Source: Phycisphaerae bacterium RAS1
Lineage (GTDB): Bacteria; Planctomycetota; Phycisphaerae; UBA1845; Fen-1342
NCBI GenBank assembly: GCA_007859745.1
Contig: SMLU01000003.1
Span: forward strand, 186,001-250,000
Direction of reading: 5' to 3'
DNA: 64,000 nucleotides
Positions within the stretch are counted from its first letter, which is position 1. Each line of letters begins with the position of its first letter. Below the pieces are notes generated by a model that searched no databases, was not told where the DNA came from, and saw nothing but the letters and a program-made list of their open reading frames with translations. Both the position numbers and the translations under genes were made by a program. Below, piece after piece: positions 39,757-47,780 of the stretch.

Positions 39757-42726
39757 CTATAGTCGCAGAGCGGTGTCTTCGACGAGGTCGATCTCACTCT
39801 CGGTGAGGTCGAATAGTTCGTAGACGATGCGGTCAATCTGTCGATCGACGGCGGTAATCTGTCGAGCTGCCGCGGTAGCCTCGTGATCGATGCGCGTCTG
39901 CGACAATGACTGATTTAGCGCCAACATGCTGTTGACGAGCCGATCCAGCCTTGCGAGGTTCGGCGCGTGCGCCTTGGATGTCGCAGATTGATGCGGAAGC
40001 GGCAGCTCGCGGGTCTGTTCGAGGATGATCTTGGGGAAGTCATCTCGGCGCGCTGCTGCATTTAGGCGTACAAAAAACCACGAGAGCAGTTTACTGTTCA
40101 GAATCGCCAGGATTTGCAGCAGCGACAGGACGCCGCGTGACGAAGCCGACGGAATCAAGCTCTGAACGGACTGACTGGTGAGCATGAACTCCTCAGTGTA
40201 CGTTGCTTGAAGTCGGAGCGATCTGCTGAGCACTTGCCGAAGGAGAATCCGGTTCGACGAGAAGTACTCCACTGGCTTGCTGCGCTGAATGTCGGGGGGA
40301 AACGAAATGAACAGCCGCTGGCCTGGCTCGAGAATGTAGCGCTGCAGCACACCGGCAAACGCGGTCTGCGGGTTTGTCAGCCCCTTCTTGAATCTCACGG
40401 GCTGGAATGTCTCGATGCCTCGCTTCACCGACAGTTCGTCACCAAGGACGAATCCGGTTGTTCGAAGCTTGTTAATGAGGCGTGTTTCGTCCGTCGAACA
40501 GGTTACAAGGAACTCAAACCGCGGGCTCGTGCGCCATAGTCCGAGGTCGGACGATTTGTGAAAGCACTCGAACTCTTCAACCGTAGCGATCTTATGGCGC
40601 GCCGGAAAGACGTACAGGTCAATAGCCGTGCTCGCTTCTGCTCTGTCCCACTTCTGCGCGGTGACGATTACACAATCGACATACGCAGCAAACACGTCGA
40701 ACGGCAGCGATACGAAGCTGGTCGGCCGAAACTGCTCGACAAACAGCATCCTTAGAGGCATTGCTGAAGGTAACGAAGTCCACCCGGACGGGATGATCAT
40801 GCCGAACTGCCCGTCGTTACGAAGTAACTGACCCGCACGCTCTACAAACAGCAAGAAACTGTCAAGTGAGTTTGCCGGAGTCCGGTATCGCGAACGCAGG
40901 TATTGTTCCTCGGCTCGCGAGAACGACGCGCCATACGGCGGGTTTGCGACGATCGCGTCAAACCCACCCGATCTGATGATCGTCCGAAACTCGTCATTCC
41001 AATCAAACACGTTGATCTTGTAGCGCGCCTCGTCATCCAGCAGTAGCAACTGCTGATTCTCGTAAAAGTCTGGCCCGATCAGCGAGTTTCCGCACTTGAT
41101 GTTGTCGCCCAGGTCCGGCAGCGCCCGCTCATGCAGCAATCGCCATTGATTTGTCAGCGTCTCGCCGGACTCGCCCTCGAGCACCTTGAGCAGGAGCGAT
41201 AGTTTCGTCACCTCGACCGCCTGCGGGTCGATGTCCACGCCGAAGATGCTGTTCAGCAGGATTCGCTTGCGCTCCGACGTCGTCAGTCTCCATCCGCTCC
41301 CATTGGTCGCATCAGCGCCCGCGGACTCGCGGCCGCGCGTCGCCTGATAGATCGGCGGGCTCTTGCCGCGGGCGAGTTTCTCGGGGTCGTGCTCTGAATA
41401 CCACTTCAGATGCCAGTCGAGCAGGAACTGATACGCGGCGATCAGGAACGAACCGGACCCGCAGGCCGGATCGAGTATTCGCAGCTTCGCGGCGTCTTTC
41501 GGTGTTATCGCGTCCGGAGCAAGGACCGCACCTGCGCCATCCGTGCCGGCGCTTTGCTCGAGCACTCCGAGCAGCCGGCCGACCGTATGCCGGACGATGT
41601 AGTCGACGATGTATGTCGGTGTGTAGTAGACGCCGCCGGCCTTTCGGACTTCCGGCTTTTCCTCGACGACCGCCCGGTGACCGGTCGTGAGGCGGATGAC
41701 TTTTCCGAGGAACTGCTCGTAGACCTGCCCGAGAATATCCGCCGGCAACACGCCAAACGCGTACGGGCTGTCGGGGTAGTACAGGTTTCGAACAATGTCC
41801 TTGAGCACCTTGTCGTCGACGCTCAGCGTCGGCGTCAGCTCGTCCGGCGGCTCGCTGCGATCGCGCTCGCGTTCGAAGTGAAAGATTCCCGAGTTGTAGC
41901 GCTGATCAGCGGCGCGGAAGAACACGCCCAGGCGCTCGTAGACACGCTCGCCATTGAGGAGCGACGCGAGCTGCGAATAGGGCTCCATGCCCCGGTCTTC
42001 GGCGATGCGCAGAAAGATGATCCGGTCGATGATCCGCTGAACGGCGAAGTTAAGGTCGCGTTGCGAGATTTCCGGATTGCGCAAAGCGACGTTGCGCGCC
42101 AGCGCGTCGCGCCAGCCCTCGATTTCGGCGAGAAAGGCGCGGTCCACCTCCGTTGTCCCCCGCTTGCCGCGCGCGGATTCCGCGAAGCGGTCGAAGGCGC
42201 CCTTGAGCACCGCGTCGCGCGAGAAGACCGCGGCAATGTCGCCCCATTTTTCGGCGTACTCCTCGAACGTGCAGTAGATCAGCCGGCCCACCGACGGTTT
42301 GTCATTCTGGCTGGGCTTCTGGCGACAGTCGTAGACCGCGAATTCCTCGAAATCGGTCAGGACCGAGAGCGGGAGCTTCGCCGACCAGGCATAGCGACGG
42401 AGCTGATACGCCGGAACCGGATCAGACTTCAGGTTGACGCCCGGCTTCTTGGCCTCGACAAAGAACTTGCGTGTGCCGCCGATGCGGAACGAATAGTCGG
42501 GCGCCTTCAGGCCTTCGCCGACGCGGAGCGAGTCTTCGTGAATGACATCCCGATAGGCGTCGGCGTAGCCGCCGGCGTTCGCAACGTCCCAGCCCAGCGC
42601 CGCAAAAAGCGGGTTGATGAAATCGATGCGGCACAGCGTTTCGTTGTACGCGGATGAGCGATAATGCTCGCTGTTTGTGCGGAACTTCTCGACCAGATCA
42701 AGAACGGAAGTCGGTGCAGTCCCCAT
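39757..42726 (-). CDS. Type IIG-like restriction-modification enzyme (Eco57I-like)
   Basis: The 989-residue protein combines a PD-(D/E)xK nuclease (Asp77 in KAPDYSF, Glu91 and Lys93 in FFVEAKKPG), a helical linker, and an N6-adenine methyltransferase. The methyltransferase has GGVYYTPTYIVDYIV near 370, motif I ILDPACGSGSFLIAA near 415 and motif IV IVANPPYGASFSRAEEQYL near 590. The C-terminus is a TaqI-like specificity domain ending in coiled helices. It should recognise, cut and methylate DNA as one chain. It is unlike the type ISP enzyme at 5976-9215 in detail. The gene starts at ATG 42726, close to a stray ggt fragment, and ends seven bases before mnmG. Confidence 0.87.
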   Translation of the reverse strand: MGTAPTSVLDLVEKFRTNSEHYRSSAYNETLCRIDFINPLFAALGWDVANAGGYADAYRDVIHEDSLRVGEGLKAPDYSFRIGGTRKFFVEAKKPGVNLKSDPVPAYQLRRYAWSAKLPLSVLTDFEEFAVYDCRQKPSQNDKPSVGRLIYCTFEEYAEKWGDIAAVFSRDAVLKGAFDRFAESARGKRGTTEVDRAFLAEIEGWRDALARNVALRNPEISQRDLNFAVQRIIDRIIFLRIAEDRGMEPYSQLASLLNGERVYERLGVFFRAADQRYNSGIFHFERERDRSEPPDELTPTLSVDDKVLKDIVRNLYYPDSPYAFGVLPADILGQVYEQFLGKVIRLTTGHRAVVEEKPEVRKAGGVYYTPTYIVDYIVRHTVGRLLGVLEQSAGTDGAGAVLAPDAITPKDAAKLRILDPACGSGSFLIAAYQFLLDWHLKWYSEHDPEKLARGKSPPIYQATRGRESAGADATNGSGWRLTTSERKRILLNSIFGVDIDPQAVEVTKLSLLLKVLEGESGETLTNQWRLLHERALPDLGDNIKCGNSLIGPDFYENQQLLLLDDEARYKINVFDWNDEFRTIIRSGGFDAIVANPPYGASFSRAEEQYLRSRYRTPANSLDSFLLFVERAGQLLRNDGQFGMIIPSGWTSLPSAMPLRMLFVEQFRPTSFVSLPFDVFAAYVDCVIVTAQKWDRAEASTAIDLYVFPARHKIATVEEFECFHKSSDLGLWRTSPRFEFLVTCSTDETRLINKLRTTGFVLGDELSVKRGIETFQPVRFKKGLTNPQTAFAGVLQRYILEPGQRLFISFPPDIQRSKPVEYFSSNRILLRQVLSRSLRLQATYTEEFMLTSQSVQSLIPSASSRGVLSLLQILAILNSKLLSWFFVRLNAAARRDDFPKIILEQTRELPLPHQSATSKAHAPNLARLDRLVNSMLALNQSLSQTRIDHEATAAARQITAVDRQIDRIVYELFDLTESEIDLVEDTALRL

Positions 42727-42786
42727 GCGTCGGATACTAGCTTGGAGCGGCGAAGCGTGAAAGTCTGCTCGCCGTGCTTCAGCGTT

Positions 42787-42895
42787 GCCCCGCGGCCGCC
42801 CGCGGCTTTCCGCCCTTTCGCGGGTCGCTTACCCCCACAACGGTCCCATCCTCCAGAATCTGAATCGCCTGCACCGCCGCGGTGGGACGCGTCAG
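42787..42895 (-). pseudogene. Fragment of ggt 3' end (direct repeat, left copy)
   Basis: On the minus strand this 109-bp stretch reads as the end of gamma-glutamyltransferase (IQILEDGTVVGVSDPRKGGK). It matches 44545-44652, the true ggt 3' end, at about 87 of the first 100 aligned positions without gaps. No other part of ggt is present here. It lies in the 234-bp gap between two divergent RM genes. Confidence 0.85.
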
Positions 42896-42960
42896 CGCCA
42901 GGCATGGCGCCGGACGCATCCAGTGGCGTCGCGCCCGAGCCGCGTGGTAATCTCCGCAGC

Positions 42961-43920
42961 ATGCCGGTCCGAAAGCGCAAACTCGCTGCCCGCTCAGAGG
43001 CGCAGATTCGCCTCCTGCCGCAACTTCGCGAGGCCGCCGGCTTCGGTCGTTACGAGCTGGTTTGCGCCGACGCGCTCGAATGGCTCGCGGGAGCGCCGCG
43101 AAACAGCATCCATGCGGTGGTCACCGACCCGCCCTATGGCCTCGTCGAGTATCGGCCGCAGGAACTGGCCAAGCGCAAGAGCGGACGCGGCGGCGTATGG
43201 CGGATTCCGCCGGCGTTCGACGGGCAGCAGCGCAGCCCGCTTCCGCGGTTCACCGTTCTGACCGAAGCCGAGCGGGCCCAGCTCCGCGATTTCTTCCGCC
43301 AGCTTGCGGCGCGGCTGCTCCCGGTGCTCGTTCCTGGCGCGCACATCTTCATCGCCACCAACCCGCTCGTTTCCTATCTCGTCTACGAGCCCTTCATCGC
43401 CGCCGGATTCGAGAAGCGCGGCGAGATCATCCGCGTGGTGCACACGCTTCGCGGCGGCGACCGGCCCAAGAACGCCCATCGCGAGTTTGACGAAGTCTCG
43501 GTCATGCCCAAGTCCTGCTGGGAACCGTGGGGTCTCTTCCGAAAGCCCTGCGAAGGCCGCGTGCAGGACAACCTGCGCCGCTGGAAGACCGGCGGCTTGC
43601 GTCGCATCTCGGCCGAGGAGCCGTTCAAAGACCTGATTCACGCTGCCCCGGCCCGCGGGATCGAGCGGGCGATCGCCCCGCATCCATCGCTGAAGCCGCA
43701 AGCGCTCATGCGACAACTGGTGAGCGCGGCGCTGCCGCTGGGCGACGGCGTTATTCTCGATCCCTTCATGGGCTCGGGCTCGACGGTGGCGGCGGCGTCG
43801 GCGCTCGGGCTGGAGAGCGTCGGCATCGAGAAAAGCGATGAGTACTATCGGCTCGCGACGGCTGCGGTTCCGCGGCTGGCGGAGCTCGTCGTCAGGGATC
43901 GGAATGGCGAGAAAAACTGA
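42961..43920 (+). CDS. DNA methyltransferase of a type II RM system (beta class)
   Basis: The 319-residue enzyme has the catalytic motif DPPYG at residues 56-60 ahead of the cofactor motif ILDPFMGSGSTVAAA near 266. That order defines the beta class of amino-methyltransferases (N6-adenine or N4-cytosine). KPQALMRQLV and GIEKSDEYYRLA are also typical. In the middle, residues 60-250 hold the target-recognition part (EYRPQELAKRKSGRGG and on). The ATG at 42961 has no strong binding site. The gene overlaps the start of the broken nuclease gene by 17 bp. With that nuclease disrupted, the enzyme may now act as a solitary methylase. Confidence 0.87.
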   Translation: MPVRKRKLAARSEAQIRLLPQLREAAGFGRYELVCADALEWLAGAPRNSIHAVVTDPPYGLVEYRPQELAKRKSGRGGVWRIPPAFDGQQRSPLPRFTVLTEAERAQLRDFFRQLAARLLPVLVPGAHIFIATNPLVSYLVYEPFIAAGFEKRGEIIRVVHTLRGGDRPKNAHREFDEVSVMPKSCWEPWGLFRKPCEGRVQDNLRRWKTGGLRRISAEEPFKDLIHAAPARGIERAIAPHPSLKPQALMRQLVSAALPLGDGVILDPFMGSGSTVAAASALGLESVGIEKSDEYYRLATAAVPRLAELVVRDRNGEKN

Positions 43921-44534
43921 CTTTCACGCCGCGGTTCCGTTGCCGGCGGGGCTGGAAGTCGGCGCGATTCGCCGCTCCATCGAATACATGGAGCGCGAAC
44001 TTTCCGACTTGGTCGAGATTTACTACGAACAGGCGAACGTGTTCAGCGCGATTGTCGGCATCTTCGGAACGCGCGCTGCATTCCGTCAGTAACTACGAAA
44101 AGCACAAACACGCAGACACCGCACAGCAGCGATTCCCCGACCTGCGCCGTAAGGGATCAGGCCTCAACCCTTCGCCACAGGACTGTCTCGAGAGCAAAGC
44201 CAGCAAACGCCCGTGGGCGCTCCAGTCACACTACGACCACGCCGGTTGGTACATCGTCTGGAGATATCTGGTTGATCCGACTGAGACGCTTGAGCCAGGC
44301 AAGCCGGTCGTGGTCTGGCGCGTCGACATCATCTTTCTCGAAAAGCAGGATTGGAAATACGAATCGAGCACAGCCGGCGCGGCGGGAGGTGGGCGGACGC
44401 ACACGTTCGGGCTGAGCGAAGCCGCAAAGCGCTTGCGGGGACACGCGGTCTATCGGCGCGCCGATGTTGTGATTCGCGGAGGAAAGCCGATTCCAAGAAA
44501 CGGAAATCACGACGAGGACAGTGGTACCGAATAG
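43904..44534 (+). pseudogene. Restriction endonuclease candidate, broken by a frameshift
   Basis: The frame starts at ATG 43904 (MARKTDFHAAVPLPAGLEVG), runs through YYEQANVFSAIVGIFGTRA and would stop at 44092. The sense reading continues in the frame one base later (ALHSVSNYEKHKHADTAQQR) to a TAG at 44534. The joint lies at the run ACGCGCGC (44069-44076), where loss of one CG pair explains the shift. The second part has a PD-(D/E)xK-like pattern: FPDLRRKGS, then after about 14 residues LESKASKRPW. It also has WYIVWRYLVDP and VVWRVDIIFL. The place right after a methylase supports a cognate nuclease. I do not recognise the exact family. A sequencing error could give the same picture. Confidence 0.65.
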
Positions 44535-44539
44535 GGCGT

Positions 44540-46531
44540 TCAAGGCCCCGCCGCCGCCCGCGGCTTGCCCCCCTTCCGCGGATCGCTCACCCCCACCAGC
44601 GTCCCATCCTCCAGAATCTGAATTGCCTGCACCGCCGCCGCGCGACGATCAGGCGAGAGCTTCTGCCCGTGCGACTCCAGTCCGGCCGCCAGTTCCGCCA
44701 GCGGCGGCTGGTCGAAAAAGACCAGGTCGGGCGACCACTGGTGATGCACGCGCGTGGTCTCCACCGCGTCGGGCAGCGGCATGTCGTGCTCGATTACGTT
44801 CAGCAGCACGTTCAGCACCGACGACACGATCCGCGGGCCGCCCGACGCGCCCAGAACGAGGATCGGCTTTCCGTCTTTCAGCACGATCGTCGGCGTCATG
44901 CTCGACAGCGGCCGCAGCCCCGGCGTCGGGCGGTTGGCGTCACTCTGCACGAGGCCGAACAGATTCGGCCCGTCACCGATGGTGTAATCATCCATCTGGT
45001 TGTTCAGCAGAATGCCGAACGGCTCGGTCATAACCAGCGAACCGAACGGACCGTTGATGGTCTCGGTCATCGAGACGATGTTGCCGTCCTTGTCGATGAT
45101 GCAGAAGTGCGACGTGCCGCGGTCGTCCGGGGCCGCGGGTGGAGCGGCCGACCCGCCCGTTTCCTGGGTTGTGGGGACGGGCGAGACGCCCATCCCACCC
45201 GCTCGCTGTGTCGCGGGGACGGGCGAGAGGCCCATCCCACCCGCTCGCTGTGTCGCGGGGACGGGCGAGAGGCCCATCCCACCCGCTCGCTGTGTCGCGG
45301 GGACGGGCGAGACGCCCATCCCACCCCCGATCCCACCCTCGGCTGGCGGCTTTCGAGTTCCGTAGGCGCTCGGTTCTCCCGCCGGATCGGCGAGCGGATA
45401 GGACAGGCCCAGCAGCCACTCCTGCGTCACGCTCATCTGGGCCGGATCGCCCATCCAGTACGACCGATTCGCGAAGCCGTGTTTGAGCGCTTCGAGCACA
45501 TCGTGAGTTGCGTCGGGCGGGCTGCGGAGAAAGGCCGCCTTCAGATCGACGGGTTCCAAGCTGCGCAGCGCCTCGGCCAGGATCACGCCGCCCGACGACG
45601 GCAGCGGCATGGTGATGATCTCATATCGCTGGCGATAGCTGAATCGCAGCGGGGTGCGCTCCACCACGCGGTAGCCGCTCAGGTCTTCGTGCGACAGGAC
45701 GCCGCCGGCTTCGGCGACGGCCGTCACGATCGCATCAGCGATCGGCCCGCGGTACATGGCCGCCGGCCCTTCGCGCGCCAGAATCTTGAGCAGCTCCACC
45801 TGGTCCGGGCGGCGCAGACGCTGCCCCGCCGACAGCGCCAGGTAGTGGCGGATCAATGTCTCGCGCGTGCGCGTGAAGCGCAAGCCGACCTGGGGCCAGC
45901 GCACGTAGTCCTCGTCCACTTTTTTGGCCGTCTGGAGAAAATGATCGTCGACGAGGAACCCGCGCGACGCCAGCCCGATCGCTTGACCGACCAGCGCGGC
46001 GAAGGGCTGTTTGCACCAGCGGCGGTGAATCTCAGCCAGTCCCGCGGGCAGGCCGGGCGTCGCCACCGCCAGGCCGCCATAGATGCTCGGCGAATACCCG
46101 CCGGAGCCTCCCGCGGCGCGCTGGGTCGCGGCGGCGATCAGCTTCTCGCCGCCTTGCCGCGGCGCGGTGTCGCGGAAGTCGAGCGCGACGTAGCGTTTCT
46201 CGGCCGCGACGTAAGCGATGAGAAACCCGCCGCCGCCCAGGCCGGTGCTTTCGGGCCGCGAGACGGTCAGCGCCAGCGATGTGGCGATGGCGGCTTCGAA
46301 CGCGTTTCCGCCGCGCTCGAGAATCGTGACGCCGATCAGCGAAGCATCCGGCGAATCGGCGGCAACCATCCCGCCGCGGCCGCGGGCGACAAAGTCCTGC
46401 GCGGCGGCGCGGGTGGAGCAAATCGCAACGACCGTAGCGAGTAGAAGGTGGGCACGGCCCACCCTACGGGGCGGTGTAGCCCGGCCGCCCTCGGCCGGTT
46501 CCTGCGTAGCCCGGCCGCCTTCCCTACACAT
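44540..46531 (-). CDS. ggt: Gamma-glutamyltransferase
   Basis: GGT splits the gamma-glutamyl bond of glutathione in the periplasm. The 663-residue precursor has a signal peptide (LLLATVVAICSTRAAAQ), the large-subunit motifs GGMVAADSPDASLIGV, GGNAFEAAIATSLALTVSRP, STGLGGGGFLIAY and PLPSSGGVILAEALR, and the self-cleavage site before Thr473 (DRGTSHFCIIDKDGN). The small subunit has GPFGSLVMTEPFGILLNNQM and VLGASGGPRIVSSV. Residues 402-453 are a tandem array of 14-residue units (GGMGLSPVPATQRA) made by family E DNA and ending about 20 residues before Thr473. The start is uncertain: ATG 46531 overlaps pilT and is followed by translated repeats (GGRATQEPAEGGRAT), and a GTG at 46462 directly before the signal peptide is equally possible. 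Confidence 0.88.
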   Translation of the reverse strand: MCREGGRATQEPAEGGRATPPRRVGRAHLLLATVVAICSTRAAAQDFVARGRGGMVAADSPDASLIGVTILERGGNAFEAAIATSLALTVSRPESTGLGGGGFLIAYVAAEKRYVALDFRDTAPRQGGEKLIAAATQRAAGGSGGYSPSIYGGLAVATPGLPAGLAEIHRRWCKQPFAALVGQAIGLASRGFLVDDHFLQTAKKVDEDYVRWPQVGLRFTRTRETLIRHYLALSAGQRLRRPDQVELLKILAREGPAAMYRGPIADAIVTAVAEAGGVLSHEDLSGYRVVERTPLRFSYRQRYEIITMPLPSSGGVILAEALRSLEPVDLKAAFLRSPPDATHDVLEALKHGFANRSYWMGDPAQMSVTQEWLLGLSYPLADPAGEPSAYGTRKPPAEGGIGGGMGVSPVPATQRAGGMGLSPVPATQRAGGMGLSPVPATQRAGGMGVSPVPTTQETGGSAAPPAAPDDRGTSHFCIIDKDGNIVSMTETINGPFGSLVMTEPFGILLNNQMDDYTIGDGPNLFGLVQSDANRPTPGLRPLSSMTPTIVLKDGKPILVLGASGGPRIVSSVLNVLLNVIEHDMPLPDAVETTRVHHQWSPDLVFFDQPPLAELAAGLESHGQKLSPDRRAAAVQAIQILEDGTLVGVSDPRKGGKPRAAAGP
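44545..44652. repeat. Direct repeat, right copy (true ggt 3' end)
   Basis: This 108-bp end of ggt is repeated at 42787-42895 in the same orientation. The methylase and nuclease genes lie between the copies. The nuclease stop is ten bases from this copy. Confidence 0.85.
45173..45326. repeat. Family E array inside ggt, 42-bp step
   Basis: Units begin at 45173, 45215, 45257 and 45299 (GGGGACGGGCGAGACGCCC or with GAGAGG). The step is exactly 42 bp, so the ggt frame is kept. There are about 3.7 units. Confidence 0.92.
46466..46528. repeat. Repeat pair at the ggt start (GTAGCCCGGCCGCC)
   Basis: Two units of GTAGCCCGGCCGCC followed by TTCGGC-like bases, about 30 bp apart, overlap the assumed 5' end of ggt. 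Confidence 0.6.
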
Positions 46532-47660
46532 TGCCCGCCTTCTTGATGCGATGGACCATCGACTGCGACGACGTTTTGATGCCGCGCAGGCTGCCGATGA
46601 GCTGCTCCTTGTTCGGGGCGTACTCCATCGCGATATCCGTGAACACCATGTTGTTCTCGACCAGTTCCGCAAGCGAGTGGTTGAACGAGCGCATGCCGAT
46701 CTCGCGGTTTCCGGCGATGACTTCGGGAAGGTCGGTGTCCTCGCCGTTGCGGATCTTCTCCTTGACGATGCCCTCACCCAGCAGCACCTCGGTCGCCGGC
46801 ACGCGCAGCATTTTCGGATCAACCGCCGGCAGCAGCCGCTGGGCCATGATCGCCCGCAGGCCGTTGGCCAGCGATGAGCGGATGAACTCGTGCTGCTCGA
46901 TCGGGAAGAATTCGAGAATGCGCGTCAGAGATTGCATCGTGTCCGCCGTGTGCATGGTGCAGAACACCAGATGCCCGGTTTCCGCCGCCTGCAGCGCCGC
47001 CAGCATGGTCTCCTTGTCGCGCATCTCGCCGATGAAAATCACGTCCGGGTCCTGCCGCACGGCCGATCGCAAGGCGTCGTTGAAATGGTCCACGTCCAGG
47101 CCGATCTCGCGTTGGCTCACGACGCTTTTCTTGGGCTTGAAGACGTACTCGATCGGGTCTTCGATGCTGATGATGTTGTCGTAGCGCGTCTCGTTGATGT
47201 GGTCGATCATCGCCGCGAGCGTCGTGCTCTTGCCGCAGCCGGTCACGCCGCAGACGATCACCAGCCCCTCGTGCGTATGCGCGGCGACCGTCTCGTAGAT
47301 CGGCGGAAGGTGAATATCCTCGAACCTCGGGATGACGTTCTTCACGCGGCGGATGGCGGCATGCATCTGCTGGCAGGAGCGCAGGATATTGATGCGGAAG
47401 CGCTCACCGTCGGGCAGCGTCACCGCAAAGTCCAGCGCGCCGCGCCGGTCATACTCGTCGAGCCGCTTCTTGGGAATCAGCGGCTCCATCAGCTTCTCGA
47501 TCGTTCCGGTATTGACCTCGAAGCTGGGCATCTGCGCCCGCTGGAGCTTGCCGGCGATGCGGTAGGCGGGCGGGGCGCTGGTCTTGAGGTGCAGGTCGCT
47601 GGCCTGAAACTGCCTCATGGCCTCGAGCAGCGGATAGATCGAATCGGGGAGCGGTTGCAT
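46524..47660 (-). CDS. pilT: PilT-type twitching motility ATPase
   Basis: The 378-residue cytoplasmic ATPase powers retraction of type IV pili. It has the N-terminal domain with QASDLHLKTSAPPAYRIAGK and the Walker A loop GVTGCGKSTTLAAMID near 135. An Asp box (ISIEDPIEYVFKPKKSVVSQ), Walker B (DPDVIFIGEMRD) and a His box (GHLVFCTMHTADTMQ) follow, then the AIRNLI-like end GMRSFNHSLAELV. Length fits the family (about 345-380). I chose the ATG at 47660 with GAGAG upstream. A longer frame would read repeat DNA. The gene follows the coiled-coil gene on the same strand with a hairpin between. The four prepilin genes at 15396-20504 could be linked to the same machinery. Confidence 0.92.
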   Translation of the reverse strand: MQPLPDSIYPLLEAMRQFQASDLHLKTSAPPAYRIAGKLQRAQMPSFEVNTGTIEKLMEPLIPKKRLDEYDRRGALDFAVTLPDGERFRINILRSCQQMHAAIRRVKNVIPRFEDIHLPPIYETVAAHTHEGLVIVCGVTGCGKSTTLAAMIDHINETRYDNIISIEDPIEYVFKPKKSVVSQREIGLDVDHFNDALRSAVRQDPDVIFIGEMRDKETMLAALQAAETGHLVFCTMHTADTMQSLTRILEFFPIEQHEFIRSSLANGLRAIMAQRLLPAVDPKMLRVPATEVLLGEGIVKEKIRNGEDTDLPEVIAGNREIGMRSFNHSLAELVENNMVFTDIAMEYAPNKEQLIGSLRGIKTSSQSMVHRIKKAGNV

Positions 47661-47690
47661 GGTTCTCTCAATTCGGACCCGGAATCGGAC

Positions 47691-47763
47691 GGGGAGCATC
47701 GGCGTCTCGCCGGTGCTCCAAGGCAGCTGGTCGATGCGCACCGGCGAGACGCCGATGCTCCCC
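47691..47763. terminator. Perfect 26-bp hairpin between the coiled-coil gene and pilT
   Basis: Arms 47691-47716 (GGGGAGCATCGGCGTCTCGC, then CGGTGC) and 47738-47763 are exact reverse complements with a 21-base loop. The core is family E. The stem is strong but has no T-run on either side, so it may weaken rather than end transcription. Confidence 0.55.
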
Positions 47764-47780
47764 GTGTCGCGCGACAGAAC

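Noticed and set aside
42787-44652. The 108-bp direct repeats as att sites of an integrative element.
   Set aside because: There is no integrase or tRNA gene. The repeat is the coding end of ggt, and the copies differ at about 13 percent of positions.
45173-45326. Possible CRISPR array.
   Set aside because: The 42-bp units are contiguous, with no unique spacers, and lie inside the ggt coding frame. No cas gene is in the window. The same holds for the arrays at 28281, 31020, 50734 and 20619.
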